Part shown: positions 24,220 through 35,185 of the stretch, piece after piece
Layout: the number at the start of each line of letters is the position of its first letter
How positions within the stretch are numbered: position 1 is the stretch's first letter
Source of the DNA: Sphingobium cloacae
Lineage (GTDB): Bacteria; Pseudomonadota; Alphaproteobacteria; Sphingomonadales; Sphingomonadaceae
Assembly (NCBI RefSeq): GCF_002355855.1
Contig: NZ_AP017655.1
Span: forward strand, 1,889,501-1,953,500
Direction: 5' to 3'
Length of the DNA: 64,000 nucleotides
The notes under the pieces: generated by a model
Databases searched by the model: none
The model's input: only the letters and a program-made list of their open reading frames with translations
What the model was told of the DNA's origin: nothing
Made by a program: the position numbers and the translations under genes

Positions 24220-24711
24220 GCGAGCCCCCGAATGTTCCTGTTCCGTTCGATTCGGTCAAGCATGGTCCGGCGAAACCCAGAACATAGCATGATCCCCATC
24301 GCGGCGGGACGGAAATGGGCCCAACCGACCGGATCGCAAGGGCAAAAGCAGCCCCGACGCTGAAAATCATCCAGCGAAGCAATCACAATCTGTTGGGTGA
24401 CCCCCGTTATCCCGATACAAGGGATAGTGCCATACCCTCCGTCAGGCGCAAGAGGGTAAATGACAGATTGAGGACTCGGCTCATCGCCCCTCTGAGTCGG
24501 TTCGTCGCGCCCATGGGGCGGTTGGTCGGCGCGACGCACGGACTTCCCTAGGCTCCGCAAAAGACAAGGGGGTTCATGCATCCGTAAAAATAAATTTGCC
24601 TTGCCACGCAAATGCGCGCGTCGGGAAAATCATCCCTCTCAAGGGCTTGGGCTATGGCAACAGGCATAGGGTGGTAAATGGAGCCGTCGCGATCCCGGAA
24701 GGCTGTTTCCC
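24220..24711. other. 492-base intergenic region upstream of nrdA
   Basis: Divides nrdA (left) from a glutathione S-transferase (right) and must contain both promoters. The only internal frames are shadows without ribosome-binding sites. Two imperfect dyads, CACAATCTGTTG at 24384-24395 and TACAAGGGATAGTG at 24416-24429, lie about 33 bases apart, near the spacing of NrdR box pairs, but they match that consensus poorly. Nothing else was recognised. Confidence 0.4.
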
Positions 24712-25356
24712 ATGATTCTCTATTATCATCCGCTGTCCTCCTATTGCTGGAAGGTGCTGATCCCGCTCTATGAGAATGCGACGCCCTTCACGCCGCGCCT
24801 GCTGTCACAGGATGAAGCGGCGGCGGAGTGGATGGCGCTGTGGCCGATGGGGAAGTTCCCGGTGCTGCGGGACGAGGCGCGCGGGCGGACGGTGGCCGAA
24901 GCGAGCATCATCGTCGAATATCTGGATGCCCATGCGCAGGGGCCATTCCGCGCGATTCCCGCCGATCCCGACGCGGCGCTGGAGGCGCGGCTGATGGACC
25001 GGCTGTTCGACAATTATGTGATGGGGCCGATGCAGGCCATCGTCGCGGACCGCCTGCGCCCGCAGGATGCGCGCGATCCGCATGGCGTCGAACAGGCCCG
25101 GCGGACGCTGCGCAAAAGCTATGCGCTGCTGGAGGAGCGGATGGCGGGGCGGACATGGGCGGCGGGGGAGGATGTCTCGCTGGCCGATTGCGCGGCGGCC
25201 CCTTCCCTCTTCTATGCCGACAGGGTGGAGCCGATGCGCGCCGCCCATCCGGTCCTTGCCGCCTATCTCGACCGGCTGGAGGCGCGGGAGAGTTTCGCCC
25301 GCGTGCTGGTGGAGAAGGAGCCTTATTGGCCGATGTTCCCCTATGCCGACGGATAG
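24712..25356 (+). CDS. glutathione S-transferase family protein
   Basis: A 214-residue two-domain GST. The N-terminal thioredoxin-like half starts MILYYHPLSSYCWKVLIPL, with Ser and Cys candidates for glutathione activation, then PMGKFPVLRDE and EASIIVEYLD. The helical half has the usual DVSLADCAAAPSLFYAD. The substrate is unknown. It is a single gene about 100 bases before fumarase, not part of an obvious catabolic operon. Confidence 0.88.
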   Translation: MILYYHPLSSYCWKVLIPLYENATPFTPRLLSQDEAAAEWMALWPMGKFPVLRDEARGRTVAEASIIVEYLDAHAQGPFRAIPADPDAALEARLMDRLFDNYVMGPMQAIVADRLRPQDARDPHGVEQARRTLRKSYALLEERMAGRTWAAGEDVSLADCAAAPSLFYADRVEPMRAAHPVLAAYLDRLEARESFARVLVEKEPYWPMFPYADG

Positions 25357-25453
25357 CCGCTAGCCGCGCCATCTGGACTCATCCCGCCAAAGTCCTATAG
25401 CCGCCCTGCTTATGCATCCGCCCCAAGGCGGAGCGTCAGAAGGGACATGGGTA

Positions 25454-26974
25454 ATGACTGTCATCAAGACCGCCGATCTGATCGAGAGCGTCGCCGACGC
25501 GCTCCAGTTCATCAGCTATTATCATCCGATGGATTATATCCGCGCGCTGGGCAAAGCCTATGAGGCGGAGGCCAATCCGGCGGCCAAGGACGCCATCGCC
25601 CAGATCCTGACCAACAGCCGCATGTGCGCCGAAGGGCATCGCCCGATCTGCCAGGACACCGGCATCGTCAACGTCTTCGTCAAATGGGGCATGGACTGCC
25701 GCCTGGACGACAACAGCCGATCCATGCAGGAGGTCGTCGACGAGGGCGTGCGCCGCGCCTACCTCAATCCCGAAAACCGGCTGCGCGCCTCGATCCTGCG
25801 CGACCCGGCATTCAGCCGCCAGAACACCAAGGACAACACGCCCTGCGTGCTGAATGTCGAGATGGTGCCGGGCGACAAGGTGATCGTGGACGTCGCGGCC
25901 AAGGGCGGCGGATCGGAAAACAAGACCAAGTTCAAGATGATGAACCCCAGCGACAATATCGTCGACTGGGTGCTGGAGATGATCCCGCAGATGGGCGCGG
26001 GCTGGTGCCCGCCGGGGATGCTGGGCATCGGCATCGGCGGCACGGCGGAAAAGGCGGTCGCGCTCGCCAAGGAAAGCCTGATGGAACCGATCGACATGGG
26101 TGAGTTGAAAGCCCGTGGCCCGCGGAACGATATCGAGCGGATGCGGATCGAGATTTTCGACAAGGTGAACGCGCTCGGCATCGGGGCGCAGGGACTGGGC
26201 GGCCTGTCGACCATCCTCGACGTCAAGATCTACGACTATCCCTGCCATGCCGCTGGCAAGCCCGTCGCGATGATCCCCAATTGCGCCGCCACGCGCCATG
26301 CGCATTTCACGCTGGACGGCTCGGGCCCCGCTTATCTGGAGGCGCCGAAGATTTCCGAATGGCCGCAGGTCGACTGGAAGCCCAGCAAGGAAGCGATCCG
26401 CGTCGACCTCGACACGCTGACGCCGCAAGTCGTGCAGAGCTGGAAGCATGGCGACCGGCTGCTCCTGAACGGCAAGATGCTGACCGGGCGCGACGCCGCG
26501 CACAAGCGCATCCAGGACATGCTGGCCAAGGGCGAGGAGTTGCCTGTCGATTTCAAGGGCCGCGTCATCTATTATGTCGGCCCGGTCGATCCGGTGCGCG
26601 ACGAGGTGGTCGGCCCGGCCGGTCCCACGACCGCGACCCGCATGGACAAGTTCATGGACATGATGCTGGAACAGGGCCTCGCCGCCTGCGTCGGCAAGGC
26701 CGAGCGCGGCCCGGCGGCGACGGACAGCATCGCCCGGCACAAGAGCGCCTATCTGATGGCGGTCGGCGGCGCGGCCTATCTGGTCGCGCGCGCGATCAAG
26801 GGCGCGAAGGTCGTGGGCTTCGAGGACCTGGGCATGGAGGCGATCTACGAGTTCGAGGTCCAGGACATGCCCGTCACCGTCGCGGTCGATGCGGAAGGGC
26901 AGAATGTCCACCGCCTCGCCCCGCTGGTGTGGCAGGAGAAGATCCGGAAAGAGCATCTGCTCGAAGGGGTGTGA
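25454..26974 (+). CDS. fumA: fumarate hydratase class I
   Basis: Converts fumarate and malate in the TCA cycle using an oxygen-sensitive 4Fe-4S cluster. The 506-residue protein has the N-terminal Fe-S hydrolyase domain (cluster cysteine in RPICQDTG, partner Cys in VAMIPNCAATRH) fused to the C-terminal beta domain, where GPTTATRMDKFMD and DLGMEAIYEFEVQDMPV are typical. The length matches single-chain class I fumarases. The ATG at 25454 (MTVIKTADLIES) is favoured. An upstream ATG at 25412 adds residues not conserved in the family. Confidence 0.95.
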   Translation: MTVIKTADLIESVADALQFISYYHPMDYIRALGKAYEAEANPAAKDAIAQILTNSRMCAEGHRPICQDTGIVNVFVKWGMDCRLDDNSRSMQEVVDEGVRRAYLNPENRLRASILRDPAFSRQNTKDNTPCVLNVEMVPGDKVIVDVAAKGGGSENKTKFKMMNPSDNIVDWVLEMIPQMGAGWCPPGMLGIGIGGTAEKAVALAKESLMEPIDMGELKARGPRNDIERMRIEIFDKVNALGIGAQGLGGLSTILDVKIYDYPCHAAGKPVAMIPNCAATRHAHFTLDGSGPAYLEAPKISEWPQVDWKPSKEAIRVDLDTLTPQVVQSWKHGDRLLLNGKMLTGRDAAHKRIQDMLAKGEELPVDFKGRVIYYVGPVDPVRDEVVGPAGPTTATRMDKFMDMMLEQGLAACVGKAERGPAATDSIARHKSAYLMAVGGAAYLVARAIKGAKVVGFEDLGMEAIYEFEVQDMPVTVAVDAEGQNVHRLAPLVWQEKIRKEHLLEGV

Positions 26975-27035
26975 GACCTTCCTGCGGGGGAGGATTGTGG
27001 GGACGGTTCGGGTGGATAGCGGACAGTCCGCTTTC

Positions 27036-27090
27036 CTCATTCCGTTCGCCCTGAGCGAAGCCGAAGGGCACGGCCCGAACGGGGTGAAGG
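27036..27090. repeat. REP-like dispersed repeat, copy a
   Basis: Contains CCGTTCGCCCTGAGCGAAG followed by an inverted partial CCGAAC...CGG. Thirty bases from 27030 to 27059 are identical to 31097-31126, and homology extends left to 27011. It lies in the 269-base gap between fumarase and the next small gene. Confidence 0.7.
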
Positions 27091-27243
27091 AACGGCAACA
27101 ACTGCCCGAAAACGGCCGCGCGAACACATGGGATTTGCGCTGCTTCTTCCGAATCTCGCTGATCGAAATCAAGGCGGCGGCCGTGGAGGGAACCGCGTGG
27201 CCGCCGCGGCATTGTTTCCGGCATCTCTCGCCGGAGTTTTTCC

Positions 27244-27522
27244 ATGTCCTTCACGCAACTCGATCCGCCGCTTCCCATCGATGTCCAGGGCAAGGGCAAG
27301 GGCTATGCCTTCGCCGTGATCGACTATGGGCCGGAGCATAATCTGATCTGGGTGACCGGGCTCAACGACAGCGGCGAAATCTGGTGCGCGCCCAATCCCC
27401 TCGTGCGGTTGCAGACCAACTGGACCATGGGCCGCCTGCCGCTGGCCGATCCTGGCGCGGCCGCCAATGACTGGCATCATCATGGCGGATCGGCCGCCAA
27501 CGGCGGCGTCAAGCCGAGTTGA
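27244..27522 (+). CDS. 92-residue hypothetical protein
   Basis: A small soluble protein starting MSFTQLDPPLPIDVQGKGKGYAFAVID and rich in Gly and Trp, with the phrase EHNLIWVTGLNDSGEIWCAPNPLVRL. Such proteins occur widely as uncharacterised hypotheticals in proteobacteria, with a beta-rich SH3-like look. A GGAG lies 11 bases upstream of the ATG. It stands alone between a REP-type repeat and a DMT transporter gene. Function unknown. Confidence 0.75.
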   Translation: MSFTQLDPPLPIDVQGKGKGYAFAVIDYGPEHNLIWVTGLNDSGEIWCAPNPLVRLQTNWTMGRLPLADPGAAANDWHHHGGSAANGGVKPS

Positions 27523-27612
27523 ACCGCCGGCGACCGGCCAGGAAACCGGCCATGAAAAGCGGCCATGAAAAGCGGAAGGTGACGCGCGGCGCTTTTCGGC
27601 TATAGGCCGCGC

Positions 27613-28530
27613 ATGATCTCATCCCCTATCTGGTTGCCCGCCACGTTGATGGCGGGCGGGCTACAGGCGTGGCGGACCGCCGTGCAGCGGCGCGTGGGCA
27701 AGACGCTGTCGATCAACGGCGCGGGGCTGGTCCGCTATCTTTACGGCCTGCCCTTCGCGCTGCTGATGCTGCTGATCTATCGGTGGCTGTTTCCGGCACC
27801 CCTGCCATCCATCGGCGGGCCGTTCCTGCTGTTCTGCCTGGCCGGGGGACTGGCGCAGGTCATCGCCACCAACCTGTTGCTGATGGCGTTCCATCATCGC
27901 AATTTCGTGACCGGCACCGCCTATTCCAAGACGGAGGCGGTGCAGAGCGCGATCCTGTCCTTCCTGCTGATGGGGGAAAGGCTGAGCGCGCTCAGCCTGT
28001 GCGGCATCGGGTGCGGCGTGGGCGGCATCATGCTGCTGTCGACGGGCGGGCAGCGCATGGGGCCGCTGGCCTTCCTGAAGGCGCTGGGACAGCCCGCCGC
28101 GCTCTACGGCATCGCTTCGGGCTTCTTCTTCGCGCTGACCGCCATCGGCATCCGCCGCGCCACGCAGGAAGTGGGCGGCGGCGATCCGATCCACGCCGCG
28201 CTGATCGCGCTGGCGGTGACGGTCGCCTTGCAGACCATGATGCAGGGCGGCTATCTGCTGCTGCGCGAGCCAGGCGAGATGCGGCGGGTCTTCGCGAGCT
28301 GGCGGGTGTCGGGACAGGTCGGGTTCCTCTCGGCGGCGGGGTCGGCCTGCTGGTTCACGGGCTTCGCGACCGCGCCCGTGGCGCTGGTGCGGATCGTCGG
28401 ACAGGTCGAGGTCGCCTTCACCATGGCCTTCGGGCACTTCTATCTGGGCGAGCGGATGAAGGGCAGCGAGGCGGCGGGGCTGATGCTGGTGGCGCTGGGC
28501 GTGATCCTGGCGCTGGCGGGGGCGCTTTGA
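27613..28530 (+). CDS. DMT superfamily (EamA-like) transporter
   Basis: A 305-residue inner-membrane protein with about ten hydrophobic segments in two repeats, the EamA/DMT arrangement. Recognisable points are SKTEAVQSAILSFLLMGERLS at the end of the first repeat and VEVAFTMAFGHFYLGERMK at the end of the second. It probably exports amino acids or metabolites, but specificity cannot be predicted. Its start at 27613 has no strong ribosome-binding site. It runs in the same direction as the next gene. Confidence 0.88.
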   Translation: MISSPIWLPATLMAGGLQAWRTAVQRRVGKTLSINGAGLVRYLYGLPFALLMLLIYRWLFPAPLPSIGGPFLLFCLAGGLAQVIATNLLLMAFHHRNFVTGTAYSKTEAVQSAILSFLLMGERLSALSLCGIGCGVGGIMLLSTGGQRMGPLAFLKALGQPAALYGIASGFFFALTAIGIRRATQEVGGGDPIHAALIALAVTVALQTMMQGGYLLLREPGEMRRVFASWRVSGQVGFLSAAGSACWFTGFATAPVALVRIVGQVEVAFTMAFGHFYLGERMKGSEAAGLMLVALGVILALAGAL

Positions 28531-28600
28531 CAGGGATGCGGGACTTGCCGCGCCGCCAATCCGCGCTATGTCCCTGGCGATCAAAGGACGGGGAGCGCGC

Positions 28601-29821
28601 ATGGGACGCCAGTTGAGGAAGATCGCCGCCGGGCTGGGCGCCGCGCTGCTGTTTCTGGTCGTCGCGCTCTGCCTGGCCGTCACCATCGTGCCGCCTTTCC
28701 TCGACCGCCTCTATTATCAGGGGCCGGTCAGCCGCCATTTCGACGGCGCGCATTTCTTCAATCCGGACGGGGCGGATGTCTTCCCGGCGCGCAGCCATGG
28801 CCTGCACAACGCCATCGCCCACTATCTGCTGGGCCGGGACGAGCGGCGCCCCGAATGGCCCGACGCCATCGCGGTGAAGCCGACGCGCCCCGCCCCCTTC
28901 GCCGCGCCGCGCGGCATGACGGCGACATGGGTCGGCCATGCGACGGTGCTGGTGCAGGCGGCGGGGATCAACATATTGACCGATCCGATCTGGTCCGACC
29001 GGGCCGGGCCGTTCAACCTGATCGGGCCGAAGCGCATCGCGCAGCCCGGCGTGCGCTTCGACGACCTGCCGAAGATCGACCTGATCCTCATCAGCCACAA
29101 TCACTACGATCATCTGGACATCCCGACATTGAAGAGGCTCTGGGCGCGCGACCGGCCCAGGATCGTCACCAGCCTCGGCAACGACGCCATCCTGAAGGCG
29201 GCGGGCATCCCCGCCACGGCGCTGGACTGGGGGCAGTCGATCAGCGGCGCGGCGCTGGGCGGCCTTGGCGCGGACACGGTGATCCAGTGCGAGAATTACG
29301 AGCATTGCCCCGACTATCGCGTCCATGTGACGCGCAACCATCATTGGAGCACGCGCTGGGCGACGGACCGCAACCGGGCGCTCTGGTCCAGCTTCGTGAT
29401 CGAGACGCGGGCGGGGAACATCTTCTTCGCGGGCGACACCGGCGCGGGCGACATGATGTGGCCGCAGGAAGCGGCGCGGCTGGGGCCGATCCGCCTCGCC
29501 ATCCTGCCGATCGGCGCTTTCCGGTTCGAGAAGGGACAGATGGATGCGGGCCCGCATATCGGCCCGGAACAGGCCGTGCAGGTCTTCGAGCGGCTGGGCG
29601 CGTCGACCGCGATCCCCGTGCACTGGGGCACGTTCCGCCTGTCCTATGAGCAATGGGACACCCCGCCCCGGATGCTGGAGCTGTTCCTGCAATGCGAAGG
29701 GATCGAACGCAAGCGCTTCGCCCCGTTGCGGATCGGGCAGTCGATCATGGTGCCCGGCTACACGGCCGTCCCGCGCGGGCCGAAGCGCTGCGACCGGCGG
29801 GCGATCGCGGCGCTGGAATAG
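28601..29821 (+). CDS. MBL-fold metallo-hydrolase (NAPE-PLD/UlaG-like)
   Basis: A 406-residue membrane-anchored or exported protein: a hydrophobic N-terminal segment (GAALLFLVVALCLAVTIVPPF) precedes a metallo-beta-lactamase domain. The zinc motif is HNHYDHLD near residue 165, followed by TRNHHWS, FAGDTGAGD and IPVHWGTF, which is the set seen in NAPE-phospholipase D-like and lactonase-like enzymes. A phosphodiester or lactone substrate in the envelope is plausible but unproven. The ATG at 28601 follows GGGGAG by six bases. An ATG at 28568 is possible. Confidence 0.85.
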   Translation: MGRQLRKIAAGLGAALLFLVVALCLAVTIVPPFLDRLYYQGPVSRHFDGAHFFNPDGADVFPARSHGLHNAIAHYLLGRDERRPEWPDAIAVKPTRPAPFAAPRGMTATWVGHATVLVQAAGINILTDPIWSDRAGPFNLIGPKRIAQPGVRFDDLPKIDLILISHNHYDHLDIPTLKRLWARDRPRIVTSLGNDAILKAAGIPATALDWGQSISGAALGGLGADTVIQCENYEHCPDYRVHVTRNHHWSTRWATDRNRALWSSFVIETRAGNIFFAGDTGAGDMMWPQEAARLGPIRLAILPIGAFRFEKGQMDAGPHIGPEQAVQVFERLGASTAIPVHWGTFRLSYEQWDTPPRMLELFLQCEGIERKRFAPLRIGQSIMVPGYTAVPRGPKRCDRRAIAALE

Positions 29822-29861
29822 CGGTTGCGGGTGGGGAGCGGGCTGGCGGCTTAGACATAGC

Positions 29862-29952
29862 CGTGCTCCTGCGAAGGCACTCGATCGAGCAAGTGGCTCG
29901 TGAGAGCGCAGTTCTACCGTCTGAGCCGTGCTCCTGCCTTCGCAGGGGCACG
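29862..29952. repeat. 91-base palindromic element, copy 1
   Basis: Ends are 18-base inverted repeats with one mismatch: CGTGCTCCTGCGAAGGCA at the left, TGCCTTCGCAGGGGCACG at the right. Between them lies CTCGATCGAGCAAGTGGCTCGTGA and then a GTTCTACCGTCTGA segment. An inverted copy with about the same interior is at 51356-51449, and a shorter version is at 46874-46940. The structure is that of a non-coding REP/MITE-like repeat. Confidence 0.75.
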
Positions 29953-29980
29953 GTGCACTTCCATTTTGACTGATTGCAAT

Positions 29981-30140
29981 ACTCATCCCCGTTCACCCTG
30001 AGCGCCTGCCTTGGCAGGCAGTCGAAGGGGCCCCACCTGAGCGAAGTCGAAGGCTCTGCACCTCACTTCGTTCGGTGGAAGGCCCTTCGGCAAGCTCAGG
30101 ACAGACTTCGACTTCGCTCAGCCCGAACGGAGGAAGGAAT
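29981..30140. repeat. REP-like composite repeat, copy c
   Basis: Begins CTCATCCCCGTTCACCCTGAGCG and ends with CGCTCAGCCCGAACGGAGGAA, an imperfect inverted pair, with several internal CTGAGCGAAGTCGAAGG and CTTCGGCAAGCTCAGGAC units. It is related to the elements at 27036, 31103 and 46737. Confidence 0.65.
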
Positions 30141-30188
30141 GTCCACTCCTGCCCGAACAGGACCGGCGCGGGATCATGCCGCCCGTCC

Positions 30189-30695
30189 CTAGGCCTTCGG
30201 ACATTCCCCGGCGCGCTTGCCATTGACGTCATGCGTGGTGCGCAGCACGGGCTGGCCGCCCACCGTCTTCGTCATGGTGCTGCCCAGCGTCAGCGTGTCG
30301 GCGGTATAATTGCCTTCCAACGCGATTTCCGACGTGCCCGTGCCCGCCTTGCAGGACAGGGTGGCGATCAGCCGGCCCTTGCGGAGCAGCTTGTCCTTGT
30401 AGGTGCAATCCTGGCCTTCCGCCCCGGCAAGGGCATTGGCGTCCGGCACGCCCGCCGCGTCGACCGTGACGCACACCTTGTCTTCCTTCACCTCCTTGAG
30501 CGCCGCCTGATATTCGGCGGGCGTCACCGTGGGCGTGTTGTAGCCGGTGGTCTTGCGGGTCAGCGCCCATTCGCCCGCCTGCATCACGATGGGCGCTTCC
30601 TCGGCTTCGGGTTCGGGCGCCGAAGCGCTGCCGCACCCTGTCAGGCCAAGAGTCATCACAAGCGGCATCGCCGCCACAACAGCATAACGCATCAT
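30189..30695 (-). CDS. DUF3617-type lipoprotein (first of two)
   Basis: A 168-residue predicted lipoprotein. A signal peptide ends at the lipobox LTGCGS (near residue 20) and is followed by an acidic linker and a beta-rich domain with QAGEWALTRKTTGY, KVCVTVDAAG, QDCTYKDKLL and LSCKAGTG, the paired-cysteine layout of DUF3617. These periplasmic proteins have no known function and are common in sphingomonads. The ATG at 30695 lies just after GGGAGAGG. A homologue is encoded at 31239-31808 with an HNH gene between them. Confidence 0.85.
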   Translation of the reverse strand: MMRYAVVAAMPLVMTLGLTGCGSASAPEPEAEEAPIVMQAGEWALTRKTTGYNTPTVTPAEYQAALKEVKEDKVCVTVDAAGVPDANALAGAEGQDCTYKDKLLRKGRLIATLSCKAGTGTSEIALEGNYTADTLTLGSTMTKTVGGQPVLRTTHDVNGKRAGECPKA

Positions 30696-30773
30696 CCTCT
30701 CCCCCGTTCTCTTGCGGAACGGCGGGAGCCTCCCTCTTCCCGTTGCAAAGTGCAAGCGAAAATGCTGGCGCCT

Positions 30774-31040
30774 TCAATGTCTTCGCCGGGTGGGCGCATG
30801 GAAATCCGGCGGCTTGTCCGCGATCCAGCCCAGGAATCGGGCGATGGCGGGGTGCGCGCGCAGGCGATCGGCATCCCGATGGCCGCGCGCCAGTTCGGCG
30901 TTGGAAAGGGTCGCGTGGATGGTGCGGTGGCAGATCGGATGCAGCGGCACCACGTCCCGCCCGCCCCGGCTTTTGGGCAGGGGATGATGCCATTCGACCC
31001 GATCCCCCAGCGGACGGCGGCAAAGCCAGCAGGCGGTCAT
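30774..31040 (-). CDS. small HNH-domain protein
   Basis: An 88-residue protein with a treble-clef zinc site Cys4-x-x-Cys7 (CWLCRRP) and an HNH-type core EWHHPLPKSRGGRDVVPLHPICHRTIHA. It resembles the many single-domain HNH proteins that nick DNA or process small substrates, often without a known role. The catalytic His is at residue 18 or 19. It is on the same strand as both DUF3617 genes, but REP repeats flank it on the far side. Confidence 0.85.
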   Translation of the reverse strand: MTACWLCRRPLGDRVEWHHPLPKSRGGRDVVPLHPICHRTIHATLSNAELARGHRDADRLRAHPAIARFLGWIADKPPDFHAPTRRRH

Positions 31041-31102
31041 GGCGAGGCTGGGCGGGACATGTTTTGCGGGGGGGCCAGGTGGTTAGCGGACGATCTGCTT
31101 TC

Positions 31103-31186
31103 CTCATTCCGTTCGCCCTGAGCGAAATCGAAGGACACGGCCGGCCGTAGGGACGCCACTTCGCTCAGCCCGAACGGAGGAATGAG
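31103..31186. repeat. REP-like inverted repeat, copy b
   Basis: Left arm CTCATTCCGTTCGCCCTGAG (31103-31122) pairs imperfectly with the right arm ending GCCCGAACGGAGGAATGAG (31168-31186). The left flank from 31078 is homologous to copy a at 27011. Confidence 0.7.
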
Positions 31187-31238
31187 TGTCCGCCCCGGCC
31201 CGATACCCCCCATTGCACCGTGCCTCCTCCCCGCCGGA

Positions 31239-31808
31239 TCAGGAACAGGTCGCGCCGGTCCACTTGCCCGTCGTCCGCGCCTTCATCGCCATGGCCATGC
31301 CCTTGGGGCCGCCCTCCATCTTCATGTCCATGTGCATCTCATAGCTTTCGGGCGCATAGCTGCCCGTCATCACGGCGTTCATCCTGCCATTTTCGCCCTG
31401 GCACGACACCTGCCCCTTCACCGATCCGCCGCTCGCGTCGAAGCCGCCATAGGTGCAGTCCTTGTTCTCCTGGCCGGAAAACATCCTGCCGCTGGGATGG
31501 GCGGCTTCTTCGGGCGTGACGCAATATTTGATGGAGGACTGGCTCATCATCTTCTTCATCTGGTCCTTCATCTGCGGGGACGCGCCGGGCATGTCGGACA
31601 GGTCGATATCCTCCAGCGTGAAGCTGCCTTCCCACTGGCCGGGCTTGAGCTGCACCTTGTCGACCTCGGCCTGCACCTCTTCCCGGCTCATGCCGTCGGT
31701 GGCGGCGATGTCGCCCGCCTTGTCGGCTTTCTCCCCCGCCTTCTCGCCGCATCCCGCGAGCAGCAGCAACAGGGAGGCGAAGGCGGCGGTCGCGGGGGTC
31801 TTCTTCAT
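31239..31808 (-). CDS. DUF3617-type lipoprotein (second of two)
   Basis: A 189-residue lipoprotein. [21 protein letters not shown] is a clean lipoprotein signal, followed by a Lys/Glu/Asp-rich linker and the domain with [46 protein letters not shown] and a final TGATCS. The four or five cysteines suggest disulphides in the periplasm. It has the same family and general plan as the protein at 30189-30695 but low identity. It diverges from uvrB, with starts only 66 bases apart. Confidence 0.85.
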   Translation of the reverse strand: MKKTPATAAFASLLLLLAGCGEKAGEKADKAGDIAATDGMSREEVQAEVDKVQLKPGQWEGSFTLEDIDLSDMPGASPQMKDQMKKMMSQSSIKYCVTPEEAAHPSGRMFSGQENKDCTYGGFDASGGSVKGQVSCQGENGRMNAVMTGSYAPESYEMHMDMKMEGGPKGMAMAMKARTTGKWTGATCS

Positions 31809-31874
31809 GGCATATGTTCCCTGTTCGATCTCGACGGTTGCGGCCCGTCCTTCCGAGGACCATATCAAGCGGCG

Positions 31875-34058
<2,184 letters not shown>

Positions 34059-34075
34059 GGCATGGGGAAGGCGGC

Positions 34076-34819
34076 ATGAGCGGACGGATCAGGGTCGGGA
34101 TCGGCGGCTGGACCTTCGAGCCATGGCGCGGCGCCTTCTATCCCGAAGGACTGCGGCAGAAGGACGAACTGGCCTATGCCGGCGCGCATCTGACCGCGAC
34201 GGAAATCAACGCGACCTATTACAGCACGCAAAAGCCCGCGACCTTCGCCCATTGGGCCGGGGCGGTGCCGGACGGCTTCCGATTCGCCGTCAAGGCGTCG
34301 CGTTTCTGCACCAACCGGCGCGTGCTGGCCGAAGCGGGCGAATCGGTCGCGAAGTTCGTCCATCAAGGATTGGTGGAGCTGGGCGACCGGCTGGGGCCGA
34401 TCCTCTGGCAGTTCATGCCGACGAAAAAATTCGATGCCGATGATTTCGGCGCCTTCCTGAAGCTCCTGCCCGATCGGGTCGACGGCGTGCCTCTGCGGCA
34501 CGCGCTGGAAGTGCGGCATGAAAGCTTCGACGACCCGGCCTTTCTGACGCTGGCGCGGGATGCGGGCGCGGCGGTGGTGCTGGCCGACCATCCGGAATAT
34601 CCGGCGATCCACGGCCATGATGTCGGCTTTTCCTATCTGCGGCTGATGCGGAGCCGGGAGGAGGAAGCGACGGGATATGGCCCGGCGGATCTGGAACGAT
34701 GGACAAGCGTCCTGCGCGACCGGGCGAAGGCGGGCGATGTGTTCGCCTTCTTCATCAGCGGCGCAAAGATACGCAATCCGGCCGCGGCCATGGCGATGAT
34801 AGAGCGCCTCGGCGCCTGA
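34076..34819 (+). CDS. DUF72 (YecE-family) protein
   Basis: A 247-residue TIM-barrel-like protein of the DUF72 family. The N-terminus VGIGGWTFEPWRGAFYP, TATEINATYYSTQKPATFAHWA, FRFAVKASRFCTN and ILWQFMPTKKFD are hallmarks. The late SYLRLMRS and FFISGAKIRNPAAA complete the fold. The function of the family is unknown. It starts 17 bases after uvrB and is probably co-transcribed. Confidence 0.9.
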   Translation: MSGRIRVGIGGWTFEPWRGAFYPEGLRQKDELAYAGAHLTATEINATYYSTQKPATFAHWAGAVPDGFRFAVKASRFCTNRRVLAEAGESVAKFVHQGLVELGDRLGPILWQFMPTKKFDADDFGAFLKLLPDRVDGVPLRHALEVRHESFDDPAFLTLARDAGAAVVLADHPEYPAIHGHDVGFSYLRLMRSREEEATGYGPADLERWTSVLRDRAKAGDVFAFFISGAKIRNPAAAMAMIERLGA

Positions 34820-34971
34820 AGACCGCCCTGTGACGCTCACGCAACAGGCTGTTGCATTTGCTGCAACTGCGAAGGCGTGCTTTGCGATTGTGACAAGGCC
34901 GTGACAGAGCCATAGACGCGCCACCGGCCCCTGGAGGGCCTTAAAACACAAGATGTTCGAAGGAAGATAAT

Positions 34972-35055
34972 ATGCGTCCCGCTTTTCACGGCGTTGCGCT
35001 GGTAGTTGCGGTCAGCGCCCAGCTGGTCACTTTCTACTCGGTGCTTTTCGCCTGA
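34972..35055 (+). CDS. 27-residue single-helix membrane peptide
   Basis: Encodes MRPAFHGVALVVAVSAQL followed by VTFYSVLFA, a short positive N-terminus and one hydrophobic helix. An AAGGAAG is seven bases upstream of the ATG, and an intrinsic terminator begins 47 bases after the stop, so it has the outline of a complete transcription unit. No family is recognised. Micro-proteins of this kind often join larger membrane complexes, which is inference. Confidence 0.5.
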   Translation: MRPAFHGVALVVAVSAQLVTFYSVLFA

Positions 35056-35101
35056 GCGCCATCTGTGCGCTCTCATCCTTCCCGATCCGCGTCGGGATTC
35101 A

Positions 35102-35140
35102 AAAAGGCCGCCCCGGGCATTTGCCAAGGGCGGCTTTTTT
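35102..35140. terminator. bidirectional intrinsic terminator
   Basis: AAAAA-GGCCGCCC, a 14-base loop, GGGCGGC-TTTTTT. The seven-base-pair GC stem is flanked by an A-run on the left and a T-run on the right, so it can end the 27-residue gene rightward and the pspC transcript leftward. Confidence 0.85.
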
Positions 35141-35185
35141 CTTGTCCGTTACTGGCGGCGGGCGGAGATTCGTCCCGCGCGCCGG

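Larger units (their letters stand above)
29822..30188. other. 367-base intergenic region made largely of repeats
   Basis: No gene. It consists of one full palindromic element (29862-29952) followed by a longer REP-like composite (29981-30140), listed separately. Confidence 0.6.

Noticed and set aside
24384-24429. Possible NrdR box pair upstream of nrdA
   Set aside because: Spacing of about 33 bases is close to expected but both elements match the NrdR consensus poorly.
31182-31874. Very long UvrB reading frame (958 codons)
   Set aside because: The extra 231 codons run through the divergent DUF3617 lipoprotein gene. Conserved UvrB begins near 31875.
31810-31874. SOS box upstream of uvrB
   Set aside because: GTTC-CCT-GTTC is present but the alphaproteobacterial LexA box needs GTTC-N7-GTTC spacing.
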